This document shows positions 50,739 to 59,496 of a stretch of 64,000 nucleotides of DNA, piece after piece. Positions within the stretch are counted from its first letter, which is position 1. Each line of letters starts with the position of its first letter. This stretch comes from Desulforapulum sp034007745 (GTDB lineage: Bacteria > Desulfobacterota > Desulfobacteria > Desulfobacterales > Desulfobacteraceae). Position numbers and translations under genes: made by a program. Under the pieces are notes generated by a model, which saw only the letters and a program-made list of their open reading frames with translations, was not told where the DNA came from and searched no databases. The stretch lies in NCBI GenBank assembly GCA_034007745.1, contig JAVEQI010000012.1, positions 1 through 64,000 of the forward strand. The letters are read 5' to 3'.

Positions 50739-52112
50739 TTAAAGTATGGGAACGGGATTTCCCTTGATGCTGCGCTCCAGGGTGGCTTCCAGCTCCTCCT
50801 GGGAGAGCTCAAGATTGACAAGATCCCCTGCCAGATACCGGGTGTAGCCGTTTAGATCCATCAATCCATGGCCGCTTAGGTTAAAGATGATAACGCGTTC
50901 CTTGCCCTCTTGTTTTGCCTCATTTGCCTTTCTGATGGTGGCGGCAATGGCATGACTTGTCTCCGGCGCCACGATCATCCCTTCTGTTCGGGCAAAAATC
51001 ATGGCGGCCTCGTAGCACTCCAGCTGCTTGATGGACATGGGGCTCATGAGCCCATGGGCCACGGCCTGGGAGACCAGAGGCGCCATGCCATGGTATCTCA
51101 AGCCACCTGCGTGGATGGGGGCCGGAACAAAATCATGGCCCAGGGAATACATGGGCAGCATGGGGGTCATCTTGGCCACATCCCCGTGGTCATAGGCAAA
51201 GGGGCCCCGGGTCAAAGTGGGACAGGAGGCCGGTTCCACCGGGATGATCTCAATGTCCTGACCGTTGATCTTGTCCTGGGTAAAGGGAAAGGCAAGGCCT
51301 GCAAAGTTACTTCCGCCACCGGCACAGCCAATGACCGTATCCACTTTTTTAATCCCGGCTATTTTCAGCTGTTTCTGGGCCTCAAGGCCGATTATGGTCT
51401 GGTGCAGCATAACATGGTTCATGACGCTGCCAAGGGTGTAACGGGTCTGGCCGGTTGTGTCGGTGACAGCTGCCTCCACAGCCTCACTAATGGCCATGCC
51501 CAGGCTGCCCGGGGTATCAGGCAATCTTGCCAGAATATTCCTTCCGGCACTGGTTTCCATGGAGGGGCTGGCAATGCACTTTCCGCCCCAGGTCTCCATC
51601 ATGGCTTTTCTCAAGGGTTTCTGATCAAAGCTGATGCGTACCATGAACACCTTGCACTCAAGACCCAGCAATGCACAGGCATGGGCCAGGGCACAGCCCC
51701 ACTGGCCGGCACCGGTCTCGGTGGTCAGCTTTTTGATGCCAAACTCCTTATTGTACCACGCCTGGGCCACGGCGGTATTGGGCTTGTGACTGCCCGAAGG
51801 CGAAACGCTCTCATCCTTGAAAAATATTTTGGCCGGGGTGTTGAGATATTTTTCCAGGTAAACGGCCCGTCTCAGGGGCGAGGGACGCCATCGATAAAGG
51901 AGATCCAGCACGCCTTCGGGGATATCTATCCACCGCTCCTGGCTCACCTCCTGCTCTATGAGGTTCATGGGAAAAATAGGTGCCAGCATGTCCGGGCTGA
52001 TGGGGTTGCCATCGGGGCCTAGGGGCGGGTTGAAGGTACCGGGCAGATCAGCTGCAATGTTGTACCACTGTTTCGGAATGTCTGTTTCATCTAAAAATAT
52101 TTTTACTGCCAT
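50739..52112 (-). CDS. trpB: TrpB2-type tryptophan synthase beta chain
   Basis: A 457-residue PLP enzyme from ATG 52112 (AAGGAGAG upstream; the longer start is poor). Seen: WRPSPLRRAVYLEKYL, FFKDESVSPSGSHKPNTA with the PLP Lys in GSHKPN, TTETGAGQWGCALAHACALL, TVIGCAGGGSNFAGLAFPF and MIVAPETSHAIAATI. The GSHKPNTA (rather than GAHKIN), the extra N-terminal 80 residues and the length mark the TrpB2 subgroup, which condenses indole and serine largely without TrpA. No trpA is nearby. Confidence 0.92.
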   Translation of the reverse strand: MAVKIFLDETDIPKQWYNIAADLPGTFNPPLGPDGNPISPDMLAPIFPMNLIEQEVSQERWIDIPEGVLDLLYRWRPSPLRRAVYLEKYLNTPAKIFFKDESVSPSGSHKPNTAVAQAWYNKEFGIKKLTTETGAGQWGCALAHACALLGLECKVFMVRISFDQKPLRKAMMETWGGKCIASPSMETSAGRNILARLPDTPGSLGMAISEAVEAAVTDTTGQTRYTLGSVMNHVMLHQTIIGLEAQKQLKIAGIKKVDTVIGCAGGGSNFAGLAFPFTQDKINGQDIEIIPVEPASCPTLTRGPFAYDHGDVAKMTPMLPMYSLGHDFVPAPIHAGGLRYHGMAPLVSQAVAHGLMSPMSIKQLECYEAAMIFARTEGMIVAPETSHAIAATIRKANEAKQEGKERVIIFNLSGHGLMDLNGYTRYLAGDLVNLELSQEELEATLERSIKGNPVPIL

Positions 52113-52616
52113 GGGTCTCTCCTTTTGGCTCAACCCGTTGAGCCTGCACTTTCAATGTTAGAACTTCCAAACAATACAGCCCATTTCCAACGTTATTTTT
52201 CAAATGCTAAATTATTTCCACACACCATAGTTTCTATTGATAGAAACAAAATCTCAATTTTTACATTTTTTGTCAAGATAATTTATTACTTATAAACCCC
52301 ATGTCCTGACGGACACAATGAAGCAAAATACGATACCAGCAGGCAGGCGGGTACGGGTGCTGCCCTGAACGAGTTCAGATTGAACAAATATTAAACATTT
52401 CAAAACAGATGAAAACAAAAAGCCTGGATTTTATTCCCAAGGGACAGTATGAAGGTTTAAAAGAGGTTGCCTAACTTTATGAGAGAGATTTTGGTCTGTT
52501 CAGAAAAGATCAGGAGCGAACAGGTCCTTCTGGTTGACAAGGATACCTTTCCATTTAACCATGTCATGGCAGCCTTTAATTGACTATCACCCGGGGTCGG
52601 GGGCAGAGGAGACAAG
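52113..52616. other. 504-bp intergenic region upstream of the gcv cluster
   Basis: Divergent gap between trpB2 and lpdA. It is A/T-rich near 52200-52290 (likely promoter area). A CATGTCCTGACGGACACAATGA motif at 52300-52321 also occurs at 55437 and, inverted, at 22024-22044. A 34-codon frame (52479-52583, MREILVCSEKIRSEQV) has no recognised homology. No convincing glycine riboswitch was identified by eye. Confidence 0.45.
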
Positions 52617-54050
52617 ATGAGCAAACGTATTGTGGTTATTGGAGCAGGCCCAGGGGGCTATATTGCAGCCTTGAGGGCAGCTGCCCTTGGGGCCGAGGTA
52701 ACAATCATCGAACAGGAAAATATCGGGGGAACCTGTCTCAACTGGGGATGCATCCCTTCAAAGATAATGAAAACCACGGCGGACATGTACCTGAAGTTCC
52801 ACGAATCTCCGGAATACGGGATTGCCCATAACGGTGATTTCAGTGTGGATATGGCGGCCCTCATGGCCCGGAAAAGAAGGATTATTACAACACAGCAGCA
52901 GGGGATTCATGCCCTGTTGAAGAAGGGCAAGGTCGCCTTTGAAAAGGGCCGGGGTGTGGTGGATGGTCCAAACCTTGCCGCTGTGATCACCGATGATGGC
53001 CAGAAACGAGGGATTCCCTTTGACGCCCTTATCCTTGCAACAGGCACTGCACCGATGTTGATTCCCGCATTTCCCTTTGACGGAAAGACCATCCTTTCTT
53101 CCAATCACCTTCTGGAACTTGAATCGGTCCCGGAATCCATCGTGATTGCAGGAGGCGGGGTCATCGGGTGCGAGTTTGCCTTTATTCTTTCGGCCCTTGG
53201 TGCAAAGGTTACCCTGGTCGAGGCCATGGACCGGATTCTTCCCCTTGATGCCGTAGATGAATCCTGCTCCAAGATCATTCATCGGGAGATGAAAAAACAA
53301 AAAATCAAGGTGATCATTGACCGGGCAGTCTCGTCGATAGCCAGAAAAGAGGGAGGCGTAATCGTGTCCATCGGTGCAAGTCCGTTCTCAGATAAAGACA
53401 GGGCAGCCGGGGTAAAAGAGCAGGTTGTCGAGGCTCAAACCATGGCCGTATGCATTGGCCGCACACCGCTTTCCAGGGATCTGGGCCTTGAAACCATTGG
53501 TCTTAGCCTTGATGAACGGGGCTGGATTCCCGTTAACAACCGCATGGAAACGCAAGTAAAAGACGTGTACGCCATCGGTGACATACTGGGACCCTCCAGG
53601 ATAATGCTTGCCCATGCGGCCTCCCATGAAGGAATGGTGGCCGCTGAAAACATCATGGGTATGGATTCGGCCATGGACTATACTGCGGTGCCCGGGGCGA
53701 TTTTCACCATGCCCGAGGTGGGTAATGTGGGGCTGTCCGAGAGGATGGCCGTGAAAAAGGGGCTTGATGTAGAATGTACGAGCGTTAATTTCAGAACCCT
53801 TGGAAAGGCCCAGGTCATGGGAGAAATTGCAGGCGAGGTAAAGATCGTTGCAGACAAAAAAACCGGCAAGGTTCTTGGGGTTCACATTACAGGCCCCCAC
53901 GCCACGGATCTCATCGCCGAAGGCACCCTGGCCGTTCAAAACGGACTCTATGTAGAGGATCTTGCCCGCACAATCCATGCCCATCCCACCCTTGCCGAAA
54001 TCATGGGAGAAGTTTCCTTAAAAGCCAGGGGTTGTGCCATTCACGCATAA
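52617..54050 (+). CDS. lpdA: Dihydrolipoyl dehydrogenase (E3/L-protein)
   Basis: A 477-residue flavoprotein disulfide reductase. FAD-binding GAGPGGYIAALRAAALGA, redox disulfide GGTCLNWGCIPSK, NAD-binding AGGGVIGCEFAFILSALGAKVTLVEA, YAIGDILGPSRIMLAHAASHEG, and the C-terminal catalytic HAHPTLAEIMGE. It reoxidises dihydrolipoyl-GcvH with NAD+ (or works in reverse in glycine synthesis). AGAGGAGACAAG precedes the ATG. It is the first gene of the unit that continues with gcvT. Confidence 0.95.
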   Translation: MSKRIVVIGAGPGGYIAALRAAALGAEVTIIEQENIGGTCLNWGCIPSKIMKTTADMYLKFHESPEYGIAHNGDFSVDMAALMARKRRIITTQQQGIHALLKKGKVAFEKGRGVVDGPNLAAVITDDGQKRGIPFDALILATGTAPMLIPAFPFDGKTILSSNHLLELESVPESIVIAGGGVIGCEFAFILSALGAKVTLVEAMDRILPLDAVDESCSKIIHREMKKQKIKVIIDRAVSSIARKEGGVIVSIGASPFSDKDRAAGVKEQVVEAQTMAVCIGRTPLSRDLGLETIGLSLDERGWIPVNNRMETQVKDVYAIGDILGPSRIMLAHAASHEGMVAAENIMGMDSAMDYTAVPGAIFTMPEVGNVGLSERMAVKKGLDVECTSVNFRTLGKAQVMGEIAGEVKIVADKKTGKVLGVHITGPHATDLIAEGTLAVQNGLYVEDLARTIHAHPTLAEIMGEVSLKARGCAIHA

Positions 54051-54184
54051 GACGCATAAAACACCATCGATTTTTTTCATGGAAAAATTTCAAATAACCC
54101 TTGACCAAAACCGATGATTCCTTAAAGGTTACAAAATCGTATTTTAAAATAGGCATCCCTAAAACTGAACTTCAGGAGAAAATT

Positions 54185-55432
54185 ATGAGTGCTGATGACC
54201 TTAAAACCACCCCCCTCAACGCCTGGCACCGGGCAAACAATGCCAACATGGCAGGATTTGGCGGGTATGATATGCCCCTGTGGTATGGGAGCGGAGTAAA
54301 AAAAGAACACCTGGCAGTGTTGGAGTCTGCGGGTCTTTTTGACACAAGTCACATGGCCTGTGTCATGGTTAAAGGGACCGACGCCCTTGAGCTTTTGCAG
54401 TTCTGCATCACCAGGGAACTTTCCGATCTCAAAAACGGTAGATGCGCCTACGGAGCGATCCTCAACGACAAGGGTCATGTTGTCGACGACGCCATTGTCT
54501 ATCGTTTCGGTCAAGGAAGTTTCATGGTATGCGTCAATGCAGGCATGGGCGATAAGGTTTCCGACCACCTTGGGGCCAACAAAGGCAGAATGAACCTTGA
54601 AATAGAGAATCTCAGCGACCGCCTTGCAAAGATCGACATCCAGGGGAGAAACAGCGCCAGGATTCTTTCAAAGCTGCTTAAAACCCCTGACTCAGTGTTT
54701 ACGGCCATGCCCTATTTTTCGTTTAAGGGCAGCCTTCACCATGGTGGGGCCGACCCGGTCCTCTTAAAGGACGGAACAAACATCCTCCTGTCCCGTTCCG
54801 GGTACACAGGAGAATTCGGGTTTGAAATCTTTGCCGATTCAGGGGCTGGGGTGTCCATATGGGAACAGCTCCTTAACGCCGGCAGGGAATACAATCTCAC
54901 CCCCTGTGGTCTTGCTGCCCGGGATTCTTTGAGGGTCGGCTCAGTACTCCCCCTTTCCCACCAGGACATCGGGAACATGCCCTACATAAACCATCCCTGG
55001 ATGGTTGCCCTGCCCCTGGACCAGGACGGCAAAACATTTACCAAGGACTTTCTGGGAAGGGATGCCCTTGAGGCAGCAAACGATGCGGACTTTACCCATG
55101 CATTTGTAGGCGAGGATCTAAGGAAGGTGGGATCAGGGCCGGACACCCAGGTGATCGACGCCAAGGGCAAGATGATCGGCTCTGTTTTGACCTGCGTCAC
55201 AGACATGGGGATCGGCTGGCACGATGGCAAGATCTACAGCATTACCTCACCGGACCTTCCCGTTGACTTCAAGGCAAAAGGCATAAGCTGCGGCTTTATC
55301 CTTGCAGATCACAAGCTTGAAGAGGGGGAGAAACTGACCCTCCAGGAGGGGAAACGAAAGATCAAGGTAACCGTTGTCAAGGATATAAGACCCCACAGAA
55401 CGGCCAAACTAAAACTAACCAATTTCATTTAA
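54185..55432 (+). CDS. gcvT: Aminomethyltransferase, glycine cleavage T-protein
   Basis: About 415 residues from ATG 54185 (AGGAG upstream). Seen: TTPLNAWHRANNANMAGFGGYDMPLWYGSGVKKEHLAVLESAG and FDTSHMACVMVKG (blocks only), FMVCVNAG, ISRSGYTGEFGFEI-like LLSRSGYTGEFGFEIF, ARDSLRVGSVLPLSHQD and the C-terminal GIGW-containing barrel. It releases ammonia from the aminomethyl-lipoyl arm of GcvH and passes the C1 unit to tetrahydrofolate. It is somewhat longer than the usual 365 residues. A repeat array separates it from gcvH. Confidence 0.92.
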   Translation: MSADDLKTTPLNAWHRANNANMAGFGGYDMPLWYGSGVKKEHLAVLESAGLFDTSHMACVMVKGTDALELLQFCITRELSDLKNGRCAYGAILNDKGHVVDDAIVYRFGQGSFMVCVNAGMGDKVSDHLGANKGRMNLEIENLSDRLAKIDIQGRNSARILSKLLKTPDSVFTAMPYFSFKGSLHHGGADPVLLKDGTNILLSRSGYTGEFGFEIFADSGAGVSIWEQLLNAGREYNLTPCGLAARDSLRVGSVLPLSHQDIGNMPYINHPWMVALPLDQDGKTFTKDFLGRDALEAANDADFTHAFVGEDLRKVGSGPDTQVIDAKGKMIGSVLTCVTDMGIGWHDGKIYSITSPDLPVDFKAKGISCGFILADHKLEEGEKLTLQEGKRKIKVTVVKDIRPHRTAKLKLTNFI

Positions 55433-55436
55433 CCCA

Positions 55437-55532
55437 CATGTCCTGGCAGACACAACGAGAAATGAAACATGATAATTGTTAGCTAAGAGCTAATGGCTAA
55501 CAGCTAAAAGCTAAAAACTGTTTCATATAAAA
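55437..55532. repeat. Composite repeat upstream of gcvH
   Basis: Left to right: CATGTCCTGGCAGACACAACGA (55437-55458), AAACATGA, a TAGC-rich array (55478-55514) and GTTTCATATAAAA (55520-55532), followed by AAGGAG and the gcvH start. The first motif also occurs at 52300 and inverted at 22024-22044; the last also upstream of purD-purE, the gene at 20070, the YchF-like gene and pckG. Confidence 0.65.
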
Positions 55533-55549
55533 AAAAAGGAGCGATTCAA

Positions 55550-55948
55550 ATGAAAGAGATCAATGAGCTTAATTTCCCCGAAAATCTGAAATACACCGAA
55601 GGCCATGAATGGATAAAAAGAGACGGGGAGACCTTTACCGTGGGCATCAGCGATTATGCCCAGGATCAGCTTGGGGAAGTTGTCTTTGTGGAGATGCCCG
55701 AAACAGGGGAAACCTTTGCCAGGAGCGATGAATTCGGCACTGTGGAATCGGTCAAGGCTGTTTCCGAGATATACATGCCGATTTCCGGAGAGGTAGTCGA
55801 GATCAACCAAGGGCTTGAGGATGCTCCGGAGCTTGTGAACACATCCTGCTACAAAGAGGGTTGGATCATTAAAATAAAACCAGAAGACCCCGCCGAGTAC
55901 GAGACCCTCATGGACAGGTCAGCCTACCTTGATACTTTAAAAGGATAA
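55550..55948 (+). CDS. gcvH: Glycine cleavage H-protein
   Basis: A 132-residue lipoyl carrier: KYTEGHEWIKRDGETFTVGISDYAQDQLGEVVFVEMPE in blocks, and FGTVESVKAVSEIYMPISGEV with the lipoylated Lys in SVKAVSE. The length is typical. It shuttles the aminomethyl group between the P, T and L proteins. AAAGGAG precedes the ATG. It is followed 5 bp later by gcvPA. LipB and LipA, which make its cofactor, are encoded in the same cluster. Confidence 0.96.
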   Translation: MKEINELNFPENLKYTEGHEWIKRDGETFTVGISDYAQDQLGEVVFVEMPETGETFARSDEFGTVESVKAVSEIYMPISGEVVEINQGLEDAPELVNTSCYKEGWIIKIKPEDPAEYETLMDRSAYLDTLKG

Positions 55949-55953
55949 ACATC

Positions 55954-57291
55954 ATGCGTTACCTACCCCACACCCCGGACGAGGTAGAGGAAATGCTCCA
56001 GATAACCGGGCACACCTCTCTTACCGATCTTTTTTCCACTGTTCCAGCGACCTATCGCCTGTCTGAGGATTTGGACCTTGCCCCGGCCCTCACGGAATGG
56101 GAGCTCGATGCCTACATGGAAGAACTCTCCTCAAACATGGCCGCAGCACCCTCCCATAAAATTTTCCTGGGGGCCGGCAGTTACACCCACTATATTCCTT
56201 CGGCCCTGAAGTATCTTCTCAGCCGATCGGAATTCGCCACGGCCTACACCCCCTACCAGCCTGAAATCAGCCAGGGAACCCTCCAGGGGATTTACGAATT
56301 CCAGACAATGATCACCTCGTTACTCGGCATGGACATTGCCACGGCATCCCACTATGACTGTGGAACAGCCCTTGCAGAGGCTATGCTCATCGCCCTGAGA
56401 AAGAACAAACAAACAACCAGGGTTGCAGTATCAGCCCTTGTCCATCCCCACCACAGGGAGATCATCAAGACCTATCTTACCCCGTCCAACTTTGAAATAG
56501 TTGAAATCCCCTCAAACCAGGACGGTACAACAGATCTTTACGCCCTGGATGCCATGGGCGATGTTGCGGCCGTTGCCGTACAGAGTCCCAACTTCCTAGG
56601 CTGCATCGAGGACCTCGCAAAGGTGAGGGAGGCGGCAGATGCAAAAAACGCCCTCATGCTGGTGTCGTTCACCGAGGCCATGGCCTATGGGCTCTTGAAA
56701 AACCCGGGTTCTTCAGGGGCGGATATCGTGTGCGGTGAGGGCCAGAGCTTCGGCATCCCCCAGTCTTTTGGCGGTCCCGGCCTCGGCATTCTGACGAGCA
56801 CTAAAAAATTCATGCGGGACCTTCCCGGACGATTTGTCGGAAGGACAAAAGACGCAGACGGAAAGGACGGTTTTGTCCTGACCCTCTCCACCAGGGAACA
56901 GCACATCCGCCGGGAAAAAGCTTCGTCCAACATCTGCTCCAACAACGGGCTGAACGCCATGGCAGCCGGAATGTACCTTGCCTTTTCCGGCCGCCAGGGC
57001 TTGAGCAAAATCGCTCAGATCAACCATGACAAGGCCGTGTTTTTGAAAGGAATACTCATGACTGCGGGTTTTACAGGGGCGTTTGAAACCCCTTTTTTCA
57101 ATGAATTTGTCCTGAAGGCTCCCAGAGGTTTTGCGGCCACACACCGAAAGCTTGAGCTTGAAAAAGGCATAGTTGCAGGTCTTGCCCTGGAGTGTTACTA
57201 CCCTGAAATGGAGGATCATTACCTGTTCTGCGCAACCGAAGTGTTTTCCCGCCAGGACATGGAAAACCTGGCAAAGGAGGTGGGTGCATGA
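55954..57291 (+). CDS. gcvPA: Glycine dehydrogenase (decarboxylating) subunit 1
   Basis: A 445-residue N-terminal half of the P-protein: HTPDEVEEMLQITGHTSLTDLF, FLGAGSYTHYIPSALKYLLSR, TAYTPYQPEISQGTLQGIYEFQT, YDCGTALAEAMLIALR, GEGQSFGIPQSFGGPGLGIL and STREQHIRREKASSNICSN. This split form (PA plus PB) is usual in anaerobes and Gram-positives. It lacks the PLP Lys, which is on PB. AAGGATAAACATC precedes the ATG, and it overlaps gcvPB by 4 bp. Confidence 0.95.
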   Translation: MRYLPHTPDEVEEMLQITGHTSLTDLFSTVPATYRLSEDLDLAPALTEWELDAYMEELSSNMAAAPSHKIFLGAGSYTHYIPSALKYLLSRSEFATAYTPYQPEISQGTLQGIYEFQTMITSLLGMDIATASHYDCGTALAEAMLIALRKNKQTTRVAVSALVHPHHREIIKTYLTPSNFEIVEIPSNQDGTTDLYALDAMGDVAAVAVQSPNFLGCIEDLAKVREAADAKNALMLVSFTEAMAYGLLKNPGSSGADIVCGEGQSFGIPQSFGGPGLGILTSTKKFMRDLPGRFVGRTKDADGKDGFVLTLSTREQHIRREKASSNICSNNGLNAMAAGMYLAFSGRQGLSKIAQINHDKAVFLKGILMTAGFTGAFETPFFNEFVLKAPRGFAATHRKLELEKGIVAGLALECYYPEMEDHYLFCATEVFSRQDMENLAKEVGA

Positions 57292-58745
57292 GCCCCAAGA
57301 TCGGAACAAGCGGACTTATTTTCAACGAGCCCCTGCTGTGGGAAAAAAGCCGAGAGGGACGTTGCGGCATCTCCATCCCGACAAGGGACGTACCAGAAGT
57401 GACCATGGATGCGGCCCTTATAAATGAGGGTCCTGACCTTCCCCAGGTAAACGAACTCGACGTTGTCCGCCACTATACCAGACTTTCCCAGTGGAACTTC
57501 GGTGTAGACTCGGGCATGTATCCCCTGGGATCGTGCACCATGAAGTACAACCCTAAGACCAACGAGGTCCAGGCAGCACGGCCAGGGTTTACAGGTGCCC
57601 ATCCCATGGTCTCCCAGGAGCTCTCCCAGGGAGCCATGGAGCTTATGTACAACCTGGAAAGGGAACTTGCAGAAATAACCGGCATGGATGCGGTAGCGCT
57701 TCAGCCTGCCGCAGGTGCCCACGGCGAACTTACCGGCATGCTTGTGATCCACGCATTCCACGCAAAAAACGGAAAACAGAGATCCAAGATCATCATCCCG
57801 GACACGGCCCACGGGACAAATCCTGCGAGTGCTTCCCTCTGCGGCTATAAATCCATCAACATAAAATCCAACGAAAATGGAATCCTGACTCCAGAGGCGG
57901 TTGCCGCAGTCATGGACGAGGATACCGCAGGCATCATGATCACCAACCCAAACACCCTGGGGCTCTTTGAGGAAAATGTCAAAGAAATTGCCGACATCGT
58001 CCATGCCAGGGGCGGGCTTGTTTATGGTGACGGGGCAAATCTCAACGCCATCATGGGAATTGTCAAACTTGGAAAGATCGGCATTGACGTTGTTCACTTC
58101 AACATGCACAAAACTTTTGCAACCCCCCACGGCGGCGGTGGTCCCGGATCAGGTCCCATTGCCGTTGTCAAAAAACTGGAACCATTTCTTCCCTCACCGA
58201 GAATCAAAAAGAGTGACAAGGGGTTTTCCTGGGTATTTGACTGCCCAGATACCATTGGACGCATGGTCACCTTCCACGGCCATTTCGGCGTCATGGTAAA
58301 GGCCTACTCCTATCTACGCTCCATGGGGCCGGACGGCCTTAAAAATGCCAGCAGTTATGCGGTTCTCAACGCCAACTACATCAAGGAGAAGCTGAGGGAC
58401 ACCCTGGAGCTGGCCTATGACCGGCCCTGCATGCACGAGTGCGTGTTCTCGGACAAAAAACAGCAGGCCCACCATGTCTCAACCCTGGATATGGCCAAAC
58501 GGCTCATGGACTACGGGTTCCACCCACCAACTGTCTATTTCCCCTTGGTAGTCCCCGGAGCCATCATGATCGAGCCCACTGAAACCGAATCAAAGGAAAC
58601 CATTGACGAGTTTATAGCTGCTTTCAAGGCCATTGCGCGAGAGGCCGAGGAGAATCCAGATCTTGTGCGCTCTGCCCCGTACACCCCCAAAGTAAAACGG
58701 CTTGATGAGGTTTCAGCGGCAAGAAAACCCTGTTTGCGAGGATAA
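57288..58745 (+). CDS. gcvPB: Glycine dehydrogenase (decarboxylating) subunit 2
   Basis: A 485-residue C-terminal half of the P-protein with the PLP site: DSGMYPLGSCTMKYNPKTNE, ALQPAAGAHGELTGMLV, DTAHGTNPASASLCGYK, MITNPNTLGLFEENVKEI, DVVHFNMHKTFATPHGGGGPGSGPI (Lys of HKTF binds PLP) and FPLVVPGAIMIEPTETESK. With GcvPA it decarboxylates glycine and loads the lipoyl arm of GcvH. The 4-bp overlap with gcvPA indicates coupled synthesis. lipB follows within 10 bp. Confidence 0.96.
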   Translation: MSPKIGTSGLIFNEPLLWEKSREGRCGISIPTRDVPEVTMDAALINEGPDLPQVNELDVVRHYTRLSQWNFGVDSGMYPLGSCTMKYNPKTNEVQAARPGFTGAHPMVSQELSQGAMELMYNLERELAEITGMDAVALQPAAGAHGELTGMLVIHAFHAKNGKQRSKIIIPDTAHGTNPASASLCGYKSINIKSNENGILTPEAVAAVMDEDTAGIMITNPNTLGLFEENVKEIADIVHARGGLVYGDGANLNAIMGIVKLGKIGIDVVHFNMHKTFATPHGGGGPGSGPIAVVKKLEPFLPSPRIKKSDKGFSWVFDCPDTIGRMVTFHGHFGVMVKAYSYLRSMGPDGLKNASSYAVLNANYIKEKLRDTLELAYDRPCMHECVFSDKKQQAHHVSTLDMAKRLMDYGFHPPTVYFPLVVPGAIMIEPTETESKETIDEFIAAFKAIAREAEENPDLVRSAPYTPKVKRLDEVSAARKPCLRG

Positions 58746-58752
58746 GGCGGCA

Positions 58753-59475
58753 GTGCCTGGAACATCCATCAATGCCGCAGCCAGAACGGACAGGTCGTTA
58801 CCGAAAAGATGGATAGCTGACCTTAAGGTGATTGATTTCCAGGAGGCCTACAACCTTCAGCAGCAGATCTCAGAGGCAAAGACGGCCAGGTTCTTCAACC
58901 CGGATGTGATCCTGGTACTCGAGCACCTGCCCGTCTTTACCCTGGGGAAAAGGGGCGGATCTGAAAATCTCAAGGTAGACACCAGCTTCCTCCAGGCCAG
59001 GGGCATTCCCATCGTTCCCACCCGCAGGGGCGGAAACATAACCTACCACGGCCCTGGCCAGGTTATCATATACCCCATCGTGGACCTTGCCAGGGCCAGA
59101 ATGGGTGTTGCAGATTTTGTAAGCCTTCTGGAGGAGACCATGATAACGACCTGCCGGGCCTTTGACATAAACGCAGGGCGCAATCCAAAGAACCACGGCA
59201 TCTGGGTGGGAGAGAACAAGATAGGAAGCATCGGGCTCAGCGTCAAACACGGGGTGTGCCACCACGGTCTTGCCCTGAACGTAAACCTCGACATGGAACC
59301 CTTTACCTGGATAAACCCCTGCGGTCTTGCCGGGGTTTCCATGACGTCCATGGCCCGGGAGCTTGAAAACAGGAATCAGGAGCCGCCCCACGACATGGTT
59401 GGCACCGTCAGGCAGACCCTGGTAAAGAGCCTTGCTGAAGCCACCGGGTTTAAACTCGAGCCCGTACCAATATAA
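58753..59475 (+). CDS. lipB: Octanoyl-(acyl-carrier protein):protein transferase
   Basis: About 240 residues. Seen: KVIDFQEAYNLQQQI, VILVLEHLPVFTLGKRGGSEN, VPTRRGGNITYHGPGQVIIYPIVDL, NPKNHGIWVGENKIGSIGLSVKHGVCHHGLALNV in blocks, and INPCGLAGVSMTSMA with the catalytic Cys. It moves octanoate from ACP to GcvH or other E2-type proteins. GTG 58753, just after the gcvPB stop, is the likely start; ATG 58705 would overlap gcvPB by 41 bp. The first 20 residues are not conserved in the family. Confidence 0.92.
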   Translation: MPGTSINAAARTDRSLPKRWIADLKVIDFQEAYNLQQQISEAKTARFFNPDVILVLEHLPVFTLGKRGGSENLKVDTSFLQARGIPIVPTRRGGNITYHGPGQVIIYPIVDLARARMGVADFVSLLEETMITTCRAFDINAGRNPKNHGIWVGENKIGSIGLSVKHGVCHHGLALNVNLDMEPFTWINPCGLAGVSMTSMARELENRNQEPPHDMVGTVRQTLVKSLAEATGFKLEPVPI

Positions 59476-59496
59476 GAAAAGGAACAAGGAGAACTC

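Noticed and set aside
52113..52616. Glycine riboswitch upstream of lpdA-gcvT
   Set aside because: The gap is long enough and the context fits, but no recognisable glycine aptamer core was found by eye.
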